Below are positions 10,085 to 22,108 of a stretch of DNA of 60,000 bases, piece by piece. How positions within the stretch are numbered: the stretch's first letter is position 1; the number at the start of each line of letters is the position of its first letter. Source of the DNA: Nymphaea colorata (lineage: Eukaryota; Streptophyta; Magnoliopsida; Nymphaeales; Nymphaeaceae); the NCBI RefSeq assembly GCF_008831285.2, contig NC_045144.1, positions 6,748,176 through 6,808,175 of the forward strand. Direction: 5' to 3'. The translations under genes and the position numbers were made by a program. The notes under the pieces are model-generated. The model was not told the DNA's origin, did not search any database, and saw nothing but the letters and a program-made list of their open reading frames with translations.

Positions 10085-12982
10085 TCAAGGACAGTACCAC
10101 CATCTCCAAAAGATATAGAAGCCCCTTCCATTATTCAAAAAAATTGAAAAGCTTATTGCTGTGCTGAAACATACACCAAAACCTAGTGCCATGGATGTGT
10201 ACTTTCACATTATCTCTTCATTTGCTTGCTTCAGTACAAGAAATGGAATAGATGTGGTGCTCTCATTGGCTTCGCAAGGCTGCAAGAGTGGAGGGCCACA
10301 TAGACTGGATTCCCTTCGAAGCTCCAACGATCAAAGGTGGAAAATTGTGGTGATTGAGGGATTCTTCCATCAAGGTTGTTATATGACAGATTCAGGTACT
10401 AAAAAAAAATCAGTTTAATAAGTTCTTCACCTGAAAGGTGGTTATCAGACATCCAATGATTCTAGTTGTTGAAGGCCACCAAAGTTCTTAGGAATTGTCC
10501 CTCTAAGCTTGTTGTTCGAAATTCTTAGTGCTTGGAGCCATTTAAGGTCTCCAATCTCTTCAAGAATCTCACCCTCAAATTAGTTGTTGGAAAGGTCAAT
10601 TGTGTTTATGAGGAACCAAATTTTAACTTGGTAACTTAATGTTGCTCCTTTGATTGTCATTCCCACTTCCCATGCTTTATGTAAACCCATAGCATTATGA
10701 ACCCGATCCATACGAGCATGCGAAATGTCGAACGTCTTCATTGCATTGAAACTTAACAACAAGCTCATTGGAAGTTTTCCGCTAAATTAGTTGGTGGAGA
10801 TGTCAAGCATGAGTAGTCCTTGGAAAACACTCTCGTCAAAAGAGAAGTTAATAGCACCACTTAGAAAGTTGGATCTTGACACAAGAATGCTTAGTTTTGG
10901 CAGCTTCGAAAGCCATGAAGGGAAGCCACCACTTAATTTATTTTTCCCTAAATTTATGAATGCAAGCCCTTCGCAGTGACCAAGGGCTTTAGGGATATGA
11001 CCTTCCAACCTGTTGTCACTTAAATCAAGTGCTTTCCATGAATCTCTTGTGTTGCCCGGTATTTGTCCTTGCAATTGATTGTTCTGGAGCTTGGCTATTG
11101 CCAAACTCAAGTTAAAGAAGCACGTAGGTATCTGGCCACTGAACTTGTTGTTTGAGAAGTCAACCAACCAAAGTTCAGTGAGGTTGCACAAGGAAGCTGA
11201 TATTTCTTGTGTCACACTATTATTCTTGATTGACAAAAACACCAAACCATTATATTCAACTTGTTATAGCTCAAATTAACTACATAAGCATTCAGAACAG
11301 CCCCTGGTTCAATGCCTGTTATCAAGTTGTGGGATATGTTCAAATACACGGAAGTATTTAACCATTTTGGAATTTCCTCAGTGATCATGTTCTTCAAAAG
11401 GTCCAAAGCATAAATGGGTATCTGGTAACGAAGAAATTGTTGGAACTGGTTGATATTGCATGAGGCCAAACATAAATGTTGTAAACTTGGAAGCTTGAGG
11501 GTGGGGTTGGCAACACCTACAGTCAAGTTATTTCCATAATGTAACAATGAGTAAATCTTTTTGAAGTCTGCAAAAATTCCAAGGTCAAGGTAGCCATCAA
11601 ATTTGTTGTTTGAAAGGTCAAGGTCTTCAAGTGGAGATTGTGCAAAAGATGGTTCTTGGAATAAACTAGGAGGAATTGCTCCTACAATGGAGTTGTAGAA
11701 AAGGTCTAAGCTTTCCACATTAGTAAGATTGATTGAATTTCGGATCGGGCCACTAAAATTATTATTGTTGAGGTGGATAATACAGAGAGAGTGAGGTAAA
11801 GATGGTAAGAAGCCATTGAAACTGTTTTTAGAAAGGTCAAGGTAAGCTAGTCAAGTAAGGTTGGCAAACAATAAGGAGTCTATGCAGCCTGACAATCTAG
11901 TCTGACTTAGATCCAGGTGAGTTAAATCTGTGAGATTTGCTATTGAGAAAGGAAGACTGCCTGACAGATTGGTATCAGAAAGTTCTAACTCTACTAAGGA
12001 TGTCAGATTAACAATCCAAACACGAAGAAGGTCTCTTAAGAACTTAATGCCACCAAGATTAAGAATTTCGAGCTTACTCGTTGGTAATTTGGTCGGTAAT
12101 AAAACCCTCAATAACTCATTGTATCCCACATCAAGAACCTTCAAGAGAGGAAGTCCAAAAATTTCATTTGCTAGGTGGCGAACAAGTCGTTACCTTGTAG
12201 ATGTTGCTCTTTGGGGAGAAAAATAACGGCATTAATTCACCATGAAAATTATTGTTTGATAGATCAAGAGCTTGAAGATGTGGGAGCTTGAAAATATGAG
12301 TGAGATTCCCTCCAAGATCACAAAAAGCTAAACTAAGGGACCGTAAATTGGGCAATGCCGATGCTAATTTGGCTCCCCACTCTTGCGAGTTGCTGAGATT
12401 GAATATGACATTATCCAAGTGGAGGTATTTTAATTGCTTAAAGTTCTTCACGAAGCCTTCCAGATCTTGTATTTTCAAGAGGCCGATAGTATAGGAAAGG
12501 TCTAAAGCAACCAAATTAGACAAGCTTGAAATCTCGTCAGGTACCTTGCCTAAAAACCAAGCATTGGAGAGGTTGAGATGGGTGAGCTGAGCGAATTGTG
12601 AAGGTATGGTAGACATATTGAAGTCACAGCCACTAAGGTCAAGGTGATGGAGCAGGTGGAGATAAAAAAGAGCCGGAAGTATTCTTGATCCTGCAATATC
12701 ACGCTTCCACTTCTCATTACCCATAGCATATGCACTATCAATGATAGCTTTACCAGGAAGTTCAAGGCCAATGATGTATCCAGTGTGGAAATCACACTCA
12801 ACTCCCTCCCAGGAGCAGCAGTCAGGCTCATTTCTACCCCATGAACTTAGCCTTCCATTGGATAGGTGGAGATCCTCCTTGATACGCAGCAAAATGGAGG
12901 CTTGACTGCTGAGGCACGAAGCATTTGCACCTCCATCTACAGTGCTTACTAAGAGAAGCAGTAGCAGTAGCAAACATCCCAT
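10085..12982 (-). pseudogene. RLP-type LRR receptor pseudogene 1
   Basis: Minus-strand relic of a full-length receptor-like protein. The start at 12982 is the methionine before a leucine-rich signal peptide (MGCLLLLLLLLVSTVDGG), followed by an LRRNT_2 cap with the paired cysteines EPDCCSWEGVEC and many LRRs. Lesions in order of translation: a frameshift near 12195 inside the LRR after LMPLFF; a TGA at 11851-11853 in a LANLT repeat; a frameshift near 11240-11290; stops at 10787-10789 and 10580-10582; deletions near 10395-10450; and a premature stop at 10085-10087 in the tail. The intact paralogs at 31305 and 52822 show what was lost. Like the copy at 52822 it lacks the extra LRR present in the gene at 31305. 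Confidence 0.9.
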
Positions 12983-13129
12983 TATTGTTGCTGTAATAGA
13001 GGGAACCAACATCGACAATACTGCAAGTCTGCAACTTCTAGTCTGCAACACCATGGGAGACATCCTCTGCAGAGAAATTAGACATTGGTTAGAACTCCTG
13101 ACTTCAATTGGTAAACTATGGATGAACAT

Positions 13130-13390
13130 AAAGTTACCAAAAGTGTTGTGAAAGAAAAAGGAAAACCTTTATACACTCACACACAATCTCTCTCTCCCTC
13201 TCTCTCTCTCTCTCTCCCCTCAACTAATTAATCTGTGTGTAGTGCATCGTCTCATGGAGGCATGCATTTAAACAGGATGAATTGAGACGTCATCTTTTAA
13301 GTTTTTTAAAGAGAGAATCAACGATGGGCAAAGTTGCTTGGCTGTTTAATGGTACAGCAGGCAGAAACTTGATTATAGAGTAGGTGGTGT
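13130..13390 (-). promoter_or_regulatory. Putative RLP promoter and CT-rich leader, copy 1
   Basis: Upstream of pseudogene 1 is a CT-rich run (about 13188-13217) followed by GCATGCATTTAAA near 13259-13271 and a block (AGGATGAATTGAGA ... GGTACAGCAGGCAGAAAC) also present upstream of the other RLP copies. Read on the minus strand, TTTAAATGCATGC could be a TATA-like element next to an RY (CATGCA) motif. The conservation is seen; the promoter role is inferred. Confidence 0.5.
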
Positions 13391-14293
13391 CATTATCACA
13401 TCACATTAAATTTGTGGAATTTAATTTTCTGGAATTTTCTTATGTAGTAGCTTATTTATGTATTCAGCTAAATTTGTCTAATGTTTACATTTGGACTATC
13501 CACTGTTAGAGCTGTCAAAGGCTTGGGCTTTTTCACTTACGGCTAATGTTTATGGATTCATATTCATAATATTAAGTAGTTTTCATAAAAGGAAAAAAAA
13601 AAAAACAAAAGAAAATGACGAATATCCATTTGCATGAGTTTTGCTTTGGATTCAGATTTTCAAGGTTATTAAATCTGTCTCCAAATTGACTGATCATATG
13701 CAAAAATATTCAGAAAATCTACTGAACTGAAATGAAATATCAGAACTGCTTTTCAATTGGACCGAAGTATAAATTATATGATTTTCTAAATGAAACAGCA
13801 CAACATTAGAAGTTTTTAAAGAAATTAATAAAAACCAAAAAGAATATTAAGGTGTCGCCATTTGAAAGTTGTAAGGCTTAACTGTTGCCCTAATTATGGG
13901 GAATGTCATCAGATGATTGAGATCTGAAAAGGAAGAGGGAGAGAGGAATCGTAGACTACAGGGAAAAGAGGAGGGTGGATATGGAATGAGCGGAAGATGC
14001 ACGATCTGTGAAGATCCAATGGTTGCCGTCATGGAAGGGATTTAAGCACTGCCACATTCTCTTTGGTGTAGATTTAGACCCCTCGAATCATTGCAAAAGA
14101 CTTGTCACATTATCGGTCAGAGATGCTTGTCTGTTGACTTGCAAAAGACATAATGCTTTGCAAGGATGATGATTGTTGGGGTGTCCAACTCAATTTTCGT
14201 TCTACTTTTAGAGATATTGTTCGTAATGTTTTCATTTAAAATAACTTATTTATTTAAATATTACTTTTATTTTGATTTTTTTTTCTATTTTTC

Positions 14294-14333
<40 letters not shown>

Positions 14334-16346
14334 ACAATTTCAAAAGTTACCATGTCCATACATATATCTCGCGTACCACACCCCAACCGTATCATACCCA
14401 CTTAACTATTGCCCATATGCTGTTAATTACCCTTGGGCACTAAATTATTATCAACTGATATTATCTGAATTTGATTTCACGATTCGAATCCGAATTTTGA
14501 ACCAAATCCTGTCAATTTTCAAAACATAAGAACATTGAATATAACATATTTATTTAAAAAAAACAATATATGTTCTAATCAAATTTGGACTGGGCCAGGC
14601 CTGTAAGAGCGACCCAGAGGCTACCTTGATAAATTCTTGGCTGGGTTAAGGCTGTGTACCGGCGGTCCAACTGGGTCCAGTACACGCTCAGCCCGATACC
14701 ACTGGGTCGGGCCTGAGCTTGAACTACATCCAAGCCCACCACTAAGCACGTCAGGCCCAGGCTGCAGGCTAAGACCAGCTGAGCTGCCATTTTCTGGTTT
14801 TGTCATGGCTTGGTTTCCGGTCAGATGCCCAGCGTTAATAGAAACAATTTTAATAAAAAAAAATGTAGAGTCCACATGATCCATACGTCACTATTGAGCA
14901 CCCTTCCCCCGCTTTTATTTTTGCTGGTCAAAAGAAAAATCAACCCCAAAACTCTCATTGTCTTTTGCAACAGACACTTCATTCAGTTAGTTTGGTTTGG
15001 ATTCATTGCCCTATCTGCTATTATGGCGAATAAGTCAGGGCAGTTTAGGGTACTTGGTTTAATTTGGTTCATTGCTAGTGCCAAATTCTAGCGGATCTAA
15101 GTTTTGGTGTATTTAGATTATTGAATTCTGAATTATATCCCCTCCAAATTAGCATAATTAAAATAGAAAGTATCACATATTCATTGACGTGACAAATTTG
15201 ATATGAAAAAGAGTTACCACAGCAAATAAGGCAACAACTGAGATAGGAAATATTATTCAGATAAGTTCACATTTTATATAATTTTTTCCTTAAAATTCAA
15301 AGGCAAATGTCGGATTTGCAGTTCCAATAATGTTTTAATTATGAGATACAAAATTGGGCTGAAAACTTGGCTTTGAATTAAGCAATACTGAATTTTATTG
15401 TGAAAATTAGTTTCATGTTTGCTTCAGTTGCGTTTCAAAAAAAAATAGTTTACAGTTAAATTTTACAAAAACCTATCATTACCCTATTTTTGGTGACCTT
15501 ACAAAGGTCTGTCCAATGTTTAAACGATTGCATATGACTCCTTAAGAGGCCGTTTCGCCAATGGAATGGTAATATATCATTCCATGAATTAAGAACAAAG
15601 CCAAAAGATTCTGGTTAAGGGACACTTGTTATAAGTTTTTAAATTTTTAAGGAGCACCAATATATAAATGAGAAAACTTCCCCAAAAATATCAACATGAA
15701 AATAGATTTTTTTTTTTTTTGTGGATTTGTGTGAGAATAGGTTACAGTGCCCACACCTACCTCCGGCCCAAATAGAATATTAGTTCTAGTATTATACGAA
15801 CATATTCCAAAAATCGGGGCAAGTTCAATCAATGTTCCATAAAATAGATTGTTGAGCATTTTCACGGAAGCAGCCATAAATATTACTATTTACCAATATG
15901 TTATTTACCTTGGTCCTACTGTATTAAGTACAAAGCTAAATCTTTCCTTGCCTATAACAAAAGGAAGAATTATAAAAGATGAATAATAACCATCAAAAAA
16001 GAATGCAGGACCTACATACATAAGAACAAAAGAACCTCATGGAGACTAAAGGACATTCGATTGAATTGAATCAACAACAAAATTATATATAAAGGACCCT
16101 TGAATTGGAAAATGTGACTGTCATGGCAAGTGACCGGAAAACCTCGATCTGGGTTCCAGGTTAATGAAAAGAGGGGAATCGAAGGGAAACGAGGGCAACG
16201 TCAGAGGAAAACCCGAACAGAATGGGACGGTGGTTTTGCCCCAACATGATGGACGAAGCATAGAGTCAGGGCTGTGACTGCAAGCCGGACGATGGCTCGA
16301 CGGGTCCAAAGAGGCTCTTATCTAAGGAAGCAGGAGGGATTGAGAT
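13391..16346. other. Gene-free spacer made of duplicated flank segments
   Basis: No gene is recognised. A block at about 14220-14585, containing a (TA)n tract at 14298-14330, recurs at about 36560-36960. A GC-richer block at about 14590-14840 recurs at about 27410-27600. The stretch from about 15110 to the copia insertion at 16346 recurs, with gaps, at about 26590-28420. These copies are diverged and carry frameshifted short frames only. Confidence 0.6.
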
Positions 16347-16351
16347 GCAAT

Positions 16352-16922
16352 TAAAGAAAGTAGAGAGCAAGAGAACTGAAAAAAGACACGAAATTAACGT
16401 GGTTCGGTTCTTGAGAACCTACGTCCACGATCAGAGAATCAAAAGCCTTCCTTCCTGTTTTCTTTTGTTTCTTTACACAATACACTTTCTATGTACAACG
16501 ACACTATATGTACAGCAATAAAAGGCTACTGAAATCTCCCTGTAACCGGCAAGAGATTGTTGGGCATAATTGTTTCAGCTTGAGAATCTTGAGCCAAATC
16601 ACCATCTTTATGATCTTTCTTTTTTTCTTTTCTTCTTATCTCGTCATCAATATTACTTTCCTTTTCTCCTTGCATTTCATTGTGAGAAGCGTGGATCAGA
16701 TTGAGAACGTTCTGGCTGGTAGAGGATAACTGACGCTTTCCTTTTGAGGCCATTACTAAATGACATTGCATAGAAGATTTTCCGTTTTGTTCCTTGCACT
16801 TGTCAATACCAAGGCTGGACGTTGCATTAGAGTTAGGCGTTGCATTATTTGATTGACGATTCCCTTGCTGGCTTGATTGCTCAAGATTTGCATGAATCAG
16901 ATTTGAATGTTCGTCTTTAATA
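16352..16922 (-). repeat. 3' LTR of copia element C (left side of window copy)
   Basis: 571 bp. The pol reading frame runs into it for about 130 codons and stops at 16526. The sense-strand polypurine tract GTTTGAGGGGGCA lies just outside it, at about 16923-16935. Confidence 0.92.
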
Positions 16923-19900
16923 TGCCCCCTCAAACGAAAACGGCTGGTGACGTTGAGTTTGGCTCGTAAATTTAAAAACTGATCTTTCCCCAAGGCTTTG
17001 GTGAATATGTCCGCAATTTGATCAGAAGAAGTCACGTACCTAGTGATGAGATGCCCTGAAGTCGCCATTTCACGCACATAATGATAATCGATCTGAATAT
17101 GTTTTGACCGATTGTGTAAAACTGGATTTTTAGCTAAATAGAGAGCACTGATATTATCACAAAAAAGAACAGGTGCTTTCATAATGGGAATGCCAATATC
17201 TCTAAGGATCTGAAGGAGCCAGGTTAATTCTGCAGCTGTTGATGCCATGGAACGATATTCAACCTCGGTGCTAGATCGAGCGACGGTAGTTTGCTTCTTC
17301 GCACTCCAAGAAAGACAATTTGCTCCTAGAAAAGTACAGTACCCTGTTGTGGATCTTCTGGTAAGATGACACCAGCCCAATCTGCATCAGAAAAAGCATA
17401 TAAATCGACCGTGCTTTGAGAGAGAAGATGAATTCCATAATCGGTGGTCCCTTTGATGTAACGGAGAATACGCTTGGCAATGTTGAAGTGAGCTCGGGTA
17501 GGATTCTGCATAAATTGACTGATGAAATTTACTAAAAAAGATATCTCTGGCCGAGTGATTGTCAGGTACTGTAATGATCCAACTATCGCACGATAAAATG
17601 TGGGATCTGGGTATGATGAAGTGTCCAGAAGATCTAACTTAGTTGCCATAGGAGTGTTCATTGGTTTGCAATCAAGCATTTGTGCTCATTCCAAAATGTC
17701 TCGAACATATTTTGCTTGATTGAGGAAGAGACTATCGCCAATGTGCAAAACTTCAATCCCAAGAAAATAGCTGAGTTGCCCCATATCTTTCACAGGAAAT
17801 TCAACTTGAAGTTTAGAGAGAAAATTCTGAATTAAGCTGGAAGAGCTACCTGTAAGCACCATATCATCAACATAGATTAAGAGAATAAGACAATTGTTAT
17901 TCTCATGAAACGTGAACATAGATGGGTCTGAATAGCAGCTCCGAAATCCATTGACGAAGAGGAAATCACTTAGCCATTGAAACCATGCTCTAGAGGCTTG
18001 CTTCAGTTCATATAGAGCCTTTTTAAGACGACAAACGTGATGCGGAAGAAGAGGATCTTCAAATCCTGGTGGTTGAGATATATAGACTTTTTCATCAAGC
18101 GATCCATGTAGGAAGGCATTTTTAACATATAATTGTTTGATGCTCCAATTGAAAATGGTTGCAATAGAAAGAACGAGCCTTATAGTAGTTGGTCGAATGA
18201 CAGGGGAGAAAGTCTCTCGATTCCTTCAACTTGAGTGAAACCCCGGGCAACCAAGCATGCCTTTAGCCGATCAAGGCTTCCATCAACTTTGAGTTTGGAT
18301 TTAAAAACCCATTTAGTTCCAACAACATTCATATTGGGTTTTCTGGGAACTAATTCCCATGTATTATTGGATCTCAGCGCTATCATTTCGTCTTCCATCG
18401 CCGCTCTCCACCCATCATGTTGAAGAGCATGTTGGATTCTTTTGGGCTCTTTTGGAATGCTAGAATAAGTGATATGAACATTGGCATATTTGGGATTGGG
18501 TTTGTGAATGCCCATCATAGCTCTGGTGGTCATTGTTCTGTTTTGTGAAGATGTTGCTCGAGTCATAGACCTTGTAACTATGGCTCGAGTTTCCATGGAG
18601 CTCGATGGAAGAGTCGTAATTTGGGGTGTTTCTGAATGATGGGGGCTAGATGAAGCTGATGGCATCGGATCAGGTAGATCGGCTGAATCATCATTTGTAG
18701 GTAAGGAGCTGACATTGGTCGCGTCGTGAACATAGACATTTAGACGCAGGTCTGGTGCAGGGCTGCCATGAGGTGTGAGATCGTCAGATTCTAAGAGAGT
18801 TCCAGCACTTGAGCTTTCAACGTCGTCAAAAGATGTAAAATCACTTCCCATGACGTTGTCCTTGTAGAGGGAAGATGGATGTTTGAAAGGGAGTGAATTT
18901 TCATAAAAAACGACATGCCTTGATATATATAGACGTCTGGAATTTGGTTCGAAGCACTTGTAACCCTTATGAAAGGTGCTATAACCAATAAAAACACATG
19001 GAACAGATTTGGGATCAAATTTGTTCCTTGCATATCCTCGCAAATAAGGGAAACATCTACTCCTAAAAATGCGCATGCTGGAATAATCAGGGATCTTGTT
19101 AAACAAGATGGCAAAAGGTGACTGCATACTCAAAGTAGCGGAAGGCAGCCTGTTCATTAGGAAAACCGCAGCTGAAAAGGCGTCAGTCCAAAAACGTGCT
19201 GGAGCATTAGAATGAAAAAGTAATGTTAGACCCAATTCAGTGATAGACCGATGCTTGCGCTCTGCCTTGCCATTTTGTTCAGGTGACTTGGGGCATGAAT
19301 ATTGTCGTTTAATTCCAAGGGCATCAAGATAGGCTATGAAATGAGAGCTAGTATATTCGCCACCTCCATCACTTTGAAAATTTTTTATTTTTCTGTCAAA
19401 CTGACGCTCAACCATTTTGTGAAAATGAACAAAAGCATCAAAGAAATCAGATTTGCGCCTTAGAGGATAAAACCATGTAAAACGACTATTATCATCAACA
19501 AATATAGCATAGAAGCGATATTGTTCTCGAGATAGAACGGGTGCCAGCCCCCATAGATCACTGTGAATTTTTTCTAATGGTAAGGAACTAATATCATCCC
19601 TCTCAATAAATGACAATTTGCAAGATTTACCCATTTGGCAACTAGCACAAATCGAAAATGAACCATTAGGCAAAACATCAATATATTTATGATTCTTCAA
19701 AAAGGAGAGAACACTAGATTGAGGATGTCCCAATCGAGCGTGCCAAGATTCTTCCGTCGCCCGTCGAAAACGTGATGAAAAGAAAGCTTTATGGCTGCCA
19801 CTGTTGTTAACTTCATAGAGCCCGCCTTGTTCAGTTCCCGTTGCCACTATTCTGCCCGTCCTCTTGTCCTTCAAGATGCATCGACCAGAGGTAAATTCAA

Positions 19901-21211
19901 AATTGTATGGAAAATCGTTAGTCAGTTTACTAAGAGAAATAAGATCTTTAGTGAGACGAGGAACATAGAGAACATCCTTAAGGGAAAGATTTGGAGAAAT
20001 ATCAGATTTGGAAAAATATCAGCTTGTTCAACATGTGTGATTGGGATACGCTGCCCGTTCCCAACAATAACAATATCAAAATCATAATAAGGAGAGATGT
20101 TTTTAAGTTTACCTGCATCCCCTGTCATATGGGTTGTAGCTCCAGTATCAACAAGCCATCCAGAATCTTGTGGATCACTTATAGTAATGGCTGCAAGGGC
20201 ACGAGTGGCATCGTCCGCTTGGAAAGAGTGATTAAATTGATTGTAGCATCTCATGGCTGAATGGTTCTTCTTGTTACAAATTTGACAAATAATATCTTTG
20301 GATGAATTGAAGGAGGTGGCTGATCCATCGATTTTTGTTTGAGGTGGTTTAGTGTTGTAACCTGTTTGAGACGGATTCGGATTGTAACCACCTCCATGAG
20401 AGAGATGATTTTGATGGTAACCTCCTCCACGTCCACCTCTGTTATGCCGTCCTCGTCCTCGAGAGATTTGATATATGCCACGGGGTCGATTTGGATTGTC
20501 ACGTTGCGCATAGAAGGCAACTTGGGGCGAGACGTCAGAATTAAAAAATTTGTTTCTCACTTCCAAACTTTGTAACAAAGATATCAATTCTTTGTAAGAA
20601 GGGATGGGTGGCTTGAGCATGGCCATAACGAAAGGCTCGTAGCCTTTTCCCAGTCCTTGGAGAAGCCAGAAGGCCTTTTCTTTGTCTCCGACAGATTTTC
20701 CTATGGCAGCCAAGTCATCACATATAGCTTTGAACTTGGCGACATAGACTTCAAGGGCGTCGTTACCCTTTTTACAAGTCGTAAGCATATGAGTAAGATG
20801 AAATCCTCGTTCTTGGGATTCTTGGGCAAAAGCGTCAACAAGAGTGGACCAAATTTCTTGAGAAGAATTTAATCCAACAACTAAACTAAGGACGTTTTCA
20901 GACAACGTACCAGTGATCCATCCTTTAATAAGACGGTCGGAGCGACGCCATGATTCAAACTTGGGATTGGAGATAAGTTGATGCGGATCAGCAGGATCGA
21001 CAATGTGACTTGGTGGAGGAGAGATCGAACCGGTCAGAAAACCTTCCATGTCATGACTTTCAATGAGTGCAAGGATTTGCGTCTTCCACAATAGGAAGTT
21101 ATTGTGCGTCAGCTTCAGAGAAACAAAATTGGCCACGTTCAAATTGAGGGGATAAGGATAGAGCAAACTGTTAGATGATGCTGATGAGGAGGAAGGTGCC
21201 ATGGTCACCAA
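16526..21211 (-). pseudogene. Copia element C gag-pol polyprotein, broken
   Basis: Gag starts at 21211, or at 21202 if the second methionine is used. It has an RG-rich linker and a zinc knuckle CQICNKKNHSAMRC near 20245-20290. Protease shows VDTGATTHMTG. Integrase has WHARLGHP, HSDLWG, SDGGGEY and NGKAERKH. Reverse transcriptase has LIYVDDM near 17870, and RNase H has SDADWAG, SSTEVEYRSM and FCDNISALYL. Lesions in sense order: a 17-bp tandem duplication at 19987-20020 shifts frame between protease and integrase; a small deletion near 18222 shifts frame early in reverse transcriptase; TGA at 17686-17688 replaces a likely tryptophan; and one base is missing near 17370 after DADWAG. The frame then continues past the usual end of RNase H into the LTR. 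Confidence 0.9.
19987..20020 (-). repeat. 17-bp tandem duplication breaking element C
   Basis: AGATTTGGAGAAATATC at 19987-20003 is followed by AGATTTGGAAAAATATC at 20004-20020, one mismatch apart. The 17-bp step accounts for the frame change just after the protease. Confidence 0.9.
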
Positions 21212-21283
21212 AAAAATGGAGGGGACGGGCTTCCTTGGATATCAACGATGGCACTTAAGGAAGGGCTTATCTCGCCTTCGAAG

Positions 21284-21295
21284 GCTCTGATACCA
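21284..21295 (-). other. Primer-binding site of copia element C
   Basis: GCTCTGATACCA on the plus strand is the complement of the initiator-tRNA-type copia primer site and directly abuts the LTR starting at 21296. Confidence 0.9.
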
Positions 21296-21866
21296 TAAAG
21301 AAAGTAGAGAGCAAGAGTACTGAAAAAAGACACGAAATTAACGTGGTTCGGTTCTTGAGAACCTACGTCCACGATCAGAGAATCAAAAGCCTTCCTTCCT
21401 GTTTTCTTTTGTTTCTTTACACAATACACTTTCTATGTACAACGACACTATATGTACAGCAATAAAAGGCTACTGAAATCTCCCTGTAACCGGCAAGAGA
21501 TTGTTGGGCATACTTGTTTCAGCTTGAGAATCTTGAGCCAAATCCCCATCTTTATGATCTTTCTTTTTTTCTTTTCTTCTTATCTCGTCATCAATATTAC
21601 TTTCCTTTTCTCCTTGCGTTTCATTGTGATAAGCGTGGATCAGATTGAGAACGTTCTGGCTGGTAGAGGATAACTGACGCTTTCCTTTTGAGGCCATTAC
21701 TAAATGACATTGCATAGAAGATTTTCCGTTTTGTTCCTTGCAGCTGTCAATACCAAGGCTGGACGTTGCATTAGAGTTAGGCGTTGCATTATTTGATTGA
21801 CGATTCCCTTGCTGGCTTGATTGCTCAGGATTTGCATGAATCAGATTTGAATGTTCGTCTTTAATA
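21296..21866 (-). repeat. 5' LTR of copia element C (right side of window copy)
   Basis: 571 bp, the partner of 16352-16922, followed by the target duplication GCAAT at 21867-21871. An open frame of more than 130 codons crosses most of it, in the register that extends pol in the other LTR. Confidence 0.92.
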
Positions 21867-22108
21867 GCAATGACGTCGTGAGATAGCGTCAAAGAGAGTG
21901 GTAGAGCAGCCAGATGGGCTTACTGTTTCGTTCCTGATGTCCCGCGACCTGCAACTACATCCAGCTGAGCCTGGCGGGCTGGAGGGACTCAAGAGAGAAG
22001 GGACAGAAGGGGAAAGAGAGACGCGGGTGGTGTCGGGGAGACGTTTCAATTATTTATTTATTTTTTATCCATGTAAAGGGTAGGAGCGGGCCGAGCGGCC
22101 AGCCCGAG
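21867..22108. other. Flank resuming after element C
   Basis: The segment continues the duplicated block interrupted at 16346; GAGCAGCCAGATGGGCTTA and nearby sequence recur at about 28453. No gene is recognised. It ends at the hAT-like element. Confidence 0.55.

Larger units (their letters stand above)
16352..21866 (-). mobile_element. Ty1/copia LTR retrotransposon with TA...TA ends (element C)
   Basis: A 5.5-kb minus-strand element bounded by two 571-bp LTRs, differing at eight positions that I count (about 1.4 percent), and by the 5-bp target duplication GCAAT (16347-16351 and 21867-21871). On the sense strand the LTR begins TATTAAAGACG and ends CTTTCTTTA, so the usual TG...CA ends are replaced by TA...TA. 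The primer-binding site (antisense GCTCTGATACCA, 21284-21295) abuts the LTR and a G-rich polypurine tract abuts the other LTR, which fixes the boundaries. Gag, protease, integrase, reverse transcriptase and RNase H are all present but broken. Confidence 0.93.

Noticed and set aside
14621-14884. Overlapping open frames on both strands in a GC-rich block
   Set aside because: The paralogous block at about 27410-27600 does not preserve any of these frames, so coding is not supported.
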